Below are positions 6,249-11,136 of a stretch of 11,136 nt of DNA, piece after piece. Made by a program: the position numbers and the translations under genes. Under the pieces are notes generated by a model. The model was not told the DNA's origin, did not search any database, and saw only the letters and a program-made list of their open reading frames with translations. Location of the stretch: NCBI GenBank assembly GCA_964531295.1, contig CAZHHJ010000075.1, forward strand, positions 1-11,136, in the 5' to 3' direction. This stretch comes from JAAYJK01 sp964531295 (lineage in GTDB: Bacteria; Bacillota; Syntrophomonadia; Syntrophomonadales; Syntrophomonadaceae). Within the stretch, counting starts at the first letter, position 1. The number at the start of each line of letters is the position of its first letter.

Positions 6249-6485
6249 GCTGGTTCCCCTTCCAGGAATAGGGTCTTCATATTTAAACCAAGGTCTGATA
6301 ATCTATGGGCAACTATGTGCATTGTATTCTAAAATAGTTTAGCATATATATGAAGGCAATATCATCTTTGAGCAGGAATATTTCCATTTTGAAGCTTATT
6401 ATCCTACCAAATTAATTTTTCTTGGTGTAAGCTTTAGTTGAACTTGACGTAATAGAGGTTGAACGGATTTGGGGAGCTGATTGTT
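6249..6485. promoter_or_regulatory. Divergent intergenic region between the YaiI/YqxD gene and the sigma operon
   Basis: AT-rich region that must hold promoters for both directions. No convincing sigma-A pair was found for the sigma operon. GTTGAAC occurs twice in direct orientation at 6437-6443 and 6458-6464, 21 bases apart (two helical turns), just before the first gene. TGAAC resembles an ECF -35 element, so autoregulation is possible, but no matching -10 could be placed with confidence. Confidence 0.35.
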
Positions 6486-7082
6486 TTGACAAGTGACGAA
6501 CTACTCGCTAGTAAATCTTTGAAGGGTGACCTGGAAGCCTTTGAAGAACTGGTTAACCGCTTCAAAAACCGGGTATTCGCATTAGTTTACAGGATAGTAG
6601 GCCAGCAGCAGGAAGCAGAAGATGTGACCCAGGAAGTTTTCCTAACCGTGTACGAAAAGCTATATCAGTATGATAACAGTAAAAAATTCGCCCCCTGGAT
6701 CTTTCGTATCGCTACCAATGCTAGTATCAGTGCTCTCAGGAAGAAAAAGAAGGTGGTCATGCTTAGTTTTGAGGAAACATATCCCCTTAATTATGAGCCT
6801 AATAACTCTTCATTTTTAACCGATCCCCAATTGATGTTCGAACGCCAGGAGCTGGAAAAGGAAATTTCAGCTGCCATCATGAAATTACCGGAAAACTACC
6901 GGGCAGTAATTGCGCTTAGATACCACCTGGATTTGGATAATCAGGAGATTGCGGGTGTTCTGGATATCAGCCGGGAGAATGTTGAAGTGCGAATACACCG
7001 AGCCCGGAAAGCCCTGAGAAAAATCATCCTGCAACAACGGGAAGAAAGGGGGATAAAACTTGAATTGTCAGCAAATCGATGA
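6486..7082 (+). CDS. ECF-type RNA polymerase sigma factor
   Basis: The 198-residue protein has only sigma regions 2 and 4, the layout of extracytoplasmic-function sigma factors. Region 2 covers about residues 17-86 (FEELVNRF, DVTQEVFLTVYEKL, PWIFRIATNASISALRKKK); region 4 covers about 126-180 with LPENYRAVIALRY and the helix-turn-helix DNQEIAGVLDISRENVEVRIHRARKAL. The frame extends to a TTG at 6459, but TTG 6486 is preferred because GGGGAG lies nine bases before it and the upstream codons lack an RBS. It is followed with overlap by an anti-sigma gene and a secreted SIMPL protein, so it most likely directs a cell-envelope response. The target promoters cannot be seen apart from possible autoregulation. 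Confidence 0.95.
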   Translation: MTSDELLASKSLKGDLEAFEELVNRFKNRVFALVYRIVGQQQEAEDVTQEVFLTVYEKLYQYDNSKKFAPWIFRIATNASISALRKKKKVVMLSFEETYPLNYEPNNSSFLTDPQLMFERQELEKEISAAIMKLPENYRAVIALRYHLDLDNQEIAGVLDISRENVEVRIHRARKALRKIILQQREERGIKLELSANR

Positions 7083-8106
7083 ATACATTTTAAACTATGT
7101 CGACAATAAGCTATCCCCCGAACTCCGTTCTGAAATGGAAGAGCACCTGGAGGGCTGTGAGACCTGCCAGAATTTGCTGAAGATAAGCTGCATGGAAAAG
7201 CAGATCCTGATTGAGGCAAGGGATATCCCTGCTCTCCGGGATAATTTTACCAGTCAACTTATGCAGACCATCTCCAACCGGCCAGCGACCAGATCCAGTT
7301 TGCTGTCCAGGTTTGCTAGCTATCGCTTTCTATTCGCAGGAACAGCGGCGGCAGCTGCAATAATATTGCTGGCCCTATACCTGCCTGGATTTATGGTAAT
7401 AGCTCCTGAATTACAATCAGACATGATTGCTGAACATTCAGCTCCACTTGAATCTGGCTGGAATCAAACCGGGCAAATTCCGCTGGATGGGGATAAAACC
7501 TACGCCGGTCCCGGGCCTGCTGCCACAGAATCAGCAAACCCAGCAAACAACTCGACTGCTGGCGGCCCATATTCTAACGAGGCCAGCCCAGGTGACCCAT
7601 CCCGAATAGCTTCGGGAGTTGAAGCAAAGTCCGCCATTTCAAAACATAAACCAGAAACCCAGGATGATGCATTATCTATACAGGCTGCTTCGGATTTTGC
7701 TACTCAGGATAGGCAGGATGCTGAATTGGATTTGATGTCATTACACCCCAACAACATACCGGAGCAATATAAAATAGAAAAGATAATAAACACCAATTTT
7801 AACGTTATAACCTATATTTATAAAAATATCGCCACCAATCAAGCCCTGGAAATCACTATCACGATGCTGGATAATCCCGATATTACCCAGCGTTCCCTGG
7901 CTGATACTGCCAGCTTAGGTGCCACCCCTGTGCCGGAGACCCGGAGGGCAGATAAGGCGGTACTTAATTCTACCCAAACCAGCATTTCCCATCAAGACCG
8001 TACATTTGAAATTATTCTCAAAGCCCCTATGCCCCTGGATAGGCTCCAGGAGCTAGCTAATTCTATCAAATTCGAGGAGGGATTGCCCGATGAATCTATC
8101 GATTAA
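7060..8106 (+). CDS. Membrane anti-sigma factor with zinc-finger N-terminus and extracytoplasmic domain
   Basis: The 348-residue protein begins with a putative zinc-binding anti-sigma domain: C3, then H29-x3-C33-x2-C36 (HLEGCETC). One membrane helix lies at about 89-113 (FLFAGTAAAAAIILLALYLP). A Pro/Ser/Ala/Gly-rich linker runs from about 115 to 225, and a probable folded outer domain from about 235 to 340, ending in the MPLDRLQELANSIKF motif reminiscent of DUF4367-type domains (uncertain). By family logic the N-terminus binds the sigma factor and the outer part senses a signal. The TTG at 7060 has a GGGGG RBS seven bases upstream and overlaps the sigma gene by 23 bases, implying translational coupling. 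The sensing domain is not matched to a known ligand. Confidence 0.9.
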   Translation: MNCQQIDEYILNYVDNKLSPELRSEMEEHLEGCETCQNLLKISCMEKQILIEARDIPALRDNFTSQLMQTISNRPATRSSLLSRFASYRFLFAGTAAAAAIILLALYLPGFMVIAPELQSDMIAEHSAPLESGWNQTGQIPLDGDKTYAGPGPAATESANPANNSTAGGPYSNEASPGDPSRIASGVEAKSAISKHKPETQDDALSIQAASDFATQDRQDAELDLMSLHPNNIPEQYKIEKIINTNFNVITYIYKNIATNQALEITITMLDNPDITQRSLADTASLGATPVPETRRADKAVLNSTQTSISHQDRTFEIILKAPMPLDRLQELANSIKFEEGLPDESID

Positions 8107-8839
8107 TAAACCCGGAACTGCAGTATATACCCTGATTCTCAGCACTATCCTGCTGGTATTCCTGCTTGGCCTGCCCAGCCTGGCTCAGGCAGAAGTAAAC
8201 GGCTCCCCTAATGTACCGGTGGTGGTAGTCAGCGCTTATGGTACAGTGGATGTCACTCCTGACCAGGCTCAAATATCTATGGCGGTGGTGGAAAGCAACC
8301 CCAATCTCAGTAAGGCCATGGAATTAAACAATCGCCATACTGAACAAGCCCTGTCAGCACTTAAAAATGCAGGCATCAGCGGAGATGATATTAACACCTT
8401 CAATTTCAGTGTATATCCGCAATATAATTATTCCGAGACCGGCCAAAATAATATTATAGGCTACCAGGTGACAAATGAGATATCAGTTCTGGTCCGGGAT
8501 CTGAATAAGTTGGGGAAAATATTGGATACAGCGCTTAACAGCGGAGCAAATAACCTGAACTATATTAATTTTGAAAAATCGGATACCTCAATAGCTGAAA
8601 ATCAAGCCTTAATCCAGGCGGTCAAAAGAGCCCGGGAAAAAGCCCTGGTTTTATCAAATGCCTCGGGTATGAATTTAGGACGTTTACTAAGCATTACTGA
8701 AGGTTACAGCCAGCCTGTAAGCTATGGAAATATGGTATATGCAGGTAAGGAAGGAGTGGGCGGCGCAGGCGCAGTCCCCATTAACCCAGGAGAACTCCAA
8801 ATAAAGGCTAATGTAACGATAATATATGAAATGAACTAA
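8090..8839 (+). CDS. Secreted SIMPL-domain protein (DUF541)
   Basis: The 249-residue protein starts at ATG 8090 with a GAGGAGG ribosome binding site and overlaps the anti-sigma gene by 17 bases. A signal peptide covers about residues 1-34, with a long hydrophobic core (VYTLILSTILLVFLLGL) and an AQA cleavage motif. The mature part matches the SIMPL pattern: VVVSAYGTVDVTPDQAQISMAV near the start, then ALKNAGISGDDINTFNFSVYPQY, IGYQVTNEISVLVRDLNKLGKILDTAL, a late AREKALVLSNASGMNLGRLLSITEG segment and a closing beta strand. The family is widespread and of uncertain biochemical role; some members affect envelope stress or oxidative stress tolerance. Position as third gene of a sigma/anti-sigma operon supports an envelope-stress role, which is inference. 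Confidence 0.93.
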   Translation: MNLSINKPGTAVYTLILSTILLVFLLGLPSLAQAEVNGSPNVPVVVVSAYGTVDVTPDQAQISMAVVESNPNLSKAMELNNRHTEQALSALKNAGISGDDINTFNFSVYPQYNYSETGQNNIIGYQVTNEISVLVRDLNKLGKILDTALNSGANNLNYINFEKSDTSIAENQALIQAVKRAREKALVLSNASGMNLGRLLSITEGYSQPVSYGNMVYAGKEGVGGAGAVPINPGELQIKANVTIIYEMN

Positions 8840-8850
8840 TTACATCAAAC

Positions 8851-8888
8851 AAGACAGTAGCCACGAATGAATTCGCGGCTACTGTCTT
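8851..8888. terminator. Convergent terminator hairpin between the sigma operon and fusA
   Basis: A 12-base perfect outer stem (AAGACAGTAGCC with GGCTACTGTCTT) and, after one mismatch, an inner CGAAT/ATTCG stem. It begins 12 bases past the SIMPL-gene stop. Plus-strand T content after the stem is low; on the minus strand it is followed by TTGTTTG, so it probably also stops fusA transcripts. Confidence 0.75.
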
Positions 8889-8905
8889 ATGTCATTCCAT
8901 ATTAA

Positions 8906-8946
8906 GTCATCCTGAGCGCAGTGAAAGATCTGCCCCCATTGTCAAC
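8906..8946 (+). repeat. Composite of two dispersed repeats
   Basis: A complete copy of the GTCATYCTGARCGCAGTGAA unit (8906-8931) runs directly into a copy of the CCCCAYTRTCAAC unit (8926-8946), with a five-base overlap. It sits five bases past the fusA stop codon. Confidence 0.65.
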
Positions 8947-8951
8947 CTGCT

Positions 8952-10976
8952 TTATGATGCGTTCTGATTCTCCTCGTAATGGGAAAACTGCATAGAGAAA
9001 CCTGCCCTGCCCTGGGTAAGTGATCTTAAAACTGTCGAATAGCCAAATAATTCAGCCAGCGGAACATAGCCTTTGATTATCTGAGTATTGTTTTGCATGT
9101 CCATGGAATCCAGCCGTCCTCTTCTATTGCTGATATTGTTTATGATATTGCCGGTGAATTCTTCCGGGGAAGTTATTTCCAAGCACATAATCGGTTCCAG
9201 CAGTTTGGGTTGAGCCTTTTTCATACATTCCTTCACCGCTATCATAGCCGCAGCTCTGAATGCCATTTCTGATGAATCCACTTCATGGAAGGAGCCATCC
9301 AGCAAAACAGCCTTGACATTCACTACCGGGTAGCCTTCCAGAACCCCCTCCTGCAAAGCCTGTTTGACACCAGCCTCGACCGCTGGTATATATTCTCGGG
9401 GAACCGAACCCCCCACTATTTTACTTTCAAAAACAAATAATTCTTCGGTAGGTTCGAGACTTATCACTACATGGGCATATTGCCCTCTCCCCCCGGTCTG
9501 CTTAACATAACGGGTGACATGCTTGGCGAAACTGGAAATGGTCTCTTTATAGGCTACCTGCGGCCGACCAGTATTAAATTCAACTCCAAATTCCCGCGTT
9601 AATCTCTCGGTGATAATCTCCAAATGCAGCTCACCCATTCCTTCGATCAACATTTGTCCGGTCTCCTGATTATGGGTAATCTTGAAGGTCGGATCCTCAG
9701 CCGATATCCTGGCCAAAGCTTCACCTATCTTGGCCTGATCAGCCTGGGTCTTGGGTTCTATGGCCATCTGTATGACCGGATCTGGAAATTCTATGGCTTC
9801 CAGCAAAATTGGATTTCTTTCATCACAGATGGTATCGCCAGTGTTCACGTCCTTCAAACCTATAAGGGCAGCAATATCTCCGGCCCTGATTTCATCTATT
9901 TCTTCCCGATGATTGGCGTGCATTTTGACCAGACGCCCTACCCGTTCCTTTTTACCGGTAGTACTGTTATATACATAACTGCCCGCTTTCAGTTTACCGG
10001 AATATATCCTGGTAAAAGCCAGCTTACCAACATGGCGATCACTGACGATCTTAAAGACCAAGCCAGAAAATTGGCCGTCAATATCGGGCAATATCTCAAT
10101 CTCTTCATCACTATCCACCACTTTAGCAATGGCTTTCGGCACTTCTAGCGGTGAGGGAAGATAGCTTACAATAGAATCAAGCAAAAGCTGAACCCCTATG
10201 TTTTTATAAGCACTGCCGCAAACTACCGGGACTATAGAGTTTTCTATAGTATTCTTCCTAATCGCTGCCACCAGGGTTTCGGCTGATATTTCCTGTTCCT
10301 CATAATAAAGATTAAGAATTGTCTCATCATTTTCCGCCAGGATTTCAATTAAAGCCATCCTGCGGAGCTCAGCCTCTTCCTGATAAGCATCAGGAATGCT
10401 GGTTTGGGTTACCTCATTGCCCAGTCTCCCGGTAAAAGTAATGTATTTCATGCATATCAAGTCGATGATACCCAAAAATTGATCGTTCTCCACTACTGGC
10501 AGACTAACTGCCAGGGGCTTGGAGCCCAACCTGCTGGATATCTGATTAACCACCCGGTGAAAATCTGCTCCCATAGCATCCATTTTATTAACAAAAGCTA
10601 TTCTGGGCACCCGGTATTTGTCCGCCTGCCTCCAGACCGTTTCGGATTGGGGTTCAACTCCCCCTTTGGCACAAAAAATAACTACCGCTCCATCAAGTAT
10701 GCGCAAACTCCGCTCGACTTCAGCAGTGAAATCAACGTGTCCGGGCGTGTCTATAATATTTATATCGTTACCCTTCCATACACATCTGGTAGCCGCGGAA
10801 GTAACGGTAATACCACGCTCTTTCTCATAGCTGAGAAAATCCATCACACTTTCCCCGTCATGGGTTTCCCCAATTTTATGAGTAAGGCCGGTATAGTATA
10901 ATATCCTCTCGGTGGTGGTAGTCTTACCAGCATCGATATGAGCAATAATACCTATATTGCGTAAATTTTGAAGCAT
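8952..10976 (-). CDS. fusA: Elongation factor G, divergent copy outside a str operon
   Basis: The 674-residue translational GTPase promotes ribosomal translocation. G motifs are intact: AHIDAGKTT (12-20), RGIT (54-57), DTPGH (76-80), NKMD (130-133) and GSA (254-256). Later domains are present: domain II around 300-385, domain III with the GMGELHLEI motif near 446-454, domain IV with GGSVPREYIPAVEAG (522-536) and HEVDSSEMAF, and domain V with PEEFTGNIINNISNRRG and GYSTVLRSLTQGRAGF. The last two differ from the usual GDVIGDLN-RRG and GYSTDLRS-TQGRA forms, and the protein is somewhat short. No rpsL, rpsG or tuf gene lies beside it and it has its own promoter, so it may be a second EF-G (EF-G2-like). 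TetM-type ribosome protection is less likely from the N-terminus. AAGGAGTG precedes the ATG at 10976. Confidence 0.93.
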   Translation of the reverse strand: MLQNLRNIGIIAHIDAGKTTTTERILYYTGLTHKIGETHDGESVMDFLSYEKERGITVTSAATRCVWKGNDINIIDTPGHVDFTAEVERSLRILDGAVVIFCAKGGVEPQSETVWRQADKYRVPRIAFVNKMDAMGADFHRVVNQISSRLGSKPLAVSLPVVENDQFLGIIDLICMKYITFTGRLGNEVTQTSIPDAYQEEAELRRMALIEILAENDETILNLYYEEQEISAETLVAAIRKNTIENSIVPVVCGSAYKNIGVQLLLDSIVSYLPSPLEVPKAIAKVVDSDEEIEILPDIDGQFSGLVFKIVSDRHVGKLAFTRIYSGKLKAGSYVYNSTTGKKERVGRLVKMHANHREEIDEIRAGDIAALIGLKDVNTGDTICDERNPILLEAIEFPDPVIQMAIEPKTQADQAKIGEALARISAEDPTFKITHNQETGQMLIEGMGELHLEIITERLTREFGVEFNTGRPQVAYKETISSFAKHVTRYVKQTGGRGQYAHVVISLEPTEELFVFESKIVGGSVPREYIPAVEAGVKQALQEGVLEGYPVVNVKAVLLDGSFHEVDSSEMAFRAAAMIAVKECMKKAQPKLLEPIMCLEITSPEEFTGNIINNISNRRGRLDSMDMQNNTQIIKGYVPLAELFGYSTVLRSLTQGRAGFSMQFSHYEENQNAS

Positions 10977-11001
10977 TTATATTCACTCCTTATTCCTAGG
11001 C

Positions 11002-11032
11002 AAAAAATAATCGGCTCAGCAAATGCGGCCGA
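11002..11032 (-). promoter_or_regulatory. Terminator-like hairpin in the fusA leader (possible attenuator)
   Basis: On the minus strand TCGGC...GCCGA (with an inner GCA/TGC) is followed by TTATTTTTT, located between the fusA promoter and its RBS. An upstream leader segment, TTGGCTTA (bases 11075-11082), can pair over eight positions, two of them G-U, with TGAGCCGA, the 3' arm of the hairpin. This would form a competing antiterminator. Confidence 0.5.
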
Positions 11033-11091
11033 AAGTAGTTTCCTGATTAAGTTTTACTAGACAGGTTCCCCTATTAAGCCAACAGTATGAT

Positions 11092-11120
11092 ATTATATTA
11101 CCTGCATATCCATTTGTCAA
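11092..11120 (-). promoter_or_regulatory. Consensus sigma-A promoter of fusA
   Basis: Minus-strand TTGACA (11115-11120) and TATAAT (11092-11097) with exactly 17 bases between, a perfect match to the housekeeping consensus. Transcription should start near 11085, leaving a leader of about 110 bases before the fusA ATG. Confidence 0.85.
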
Positions 11121-11136
11121 TAAGAATATCCTATTT

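Noticed and set aside
9624..10148. 174-codon plus-strand ORF antisense to EF-G
   Set aside because: Lies wholly within the EF-G gene on the other strand, with no RBS and no recognisable features; the same holds for the 165-codon frame at 10404-10901.

Overview
The window looks like chromosomal DNA of a moderately low-GC Gram-positive anaerobe of the class Clostridia. The gene content (Mrp-type ATPase with a Cys-rich N-terminus, YaiI/YqxD family protein, ECF sigma/anti-sigma pair, stand-alone EF-G), strong AGGAGG/GGGGAG ribosome binding sites, frequent TTG/GTG starts and a full-consensus sigma-A promoter all fit. A Syntrophomonas-like organism is my impression from the protein sequences; it is inference and not checked.

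Layout. 1-258 (-): 5' part of a secreted protein that runs off the left edge. 387-479 (-): a 30-residue Cys/His-rich micro-ORF with a perfect Shine-Dalgarno. 782-2686 (-): a 634-residue protein made only of about five PAS domains, with its own promoter and terminator. 2687-3660: about 1 kb of mostly non-coding DNA holding a palindrome-rich block and one small gene (50 aa, 3328-3480, -). 3661-4431 (-): exonuclease III (xth). 4466-4674: two near-identical terminators enclosing a long rod-shaped fold, a candidate structured RNA or xth leader. 4678-5523 (-): Mrp/Nbp35-type Fe-S carrier ATPase. 5626-5737: cluster of a short dispersed repeat. 5778-6248 (-): YaiI/YqxD (DUF188) protein. 6486-8839 (+): a tightly overlapped three-gene operon of ECF sigma factor, membrane zinc-finger anti-sigma factor and secreted SIMPL-domain protein, ending in a strong hairpin. 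8952-10976 (-): elongation factor G outside a str operon, preceded by a perfect TTGACA-17-TATAAT promoter and a leader with a terminator-like hairpin plus a possible antiterminator.

How the genes work together. The only clear multi-gene unit is sigma/anti-sigma/SIMPL: by family logic the anti-sigma factor holds the sigma factor at the membrane until an extracytoplasmic signal releases it. The other genes appear to be single transcription units on the minus strand. The least explained parts are the rod structure upstream of xth, the fusA leader, the two unlisted small genes, the PAS-only protein and two families of short repeats that sit at gene 3' ends. No complete insertion sequence, CRISPR array, tRNA or rRNA was seen.
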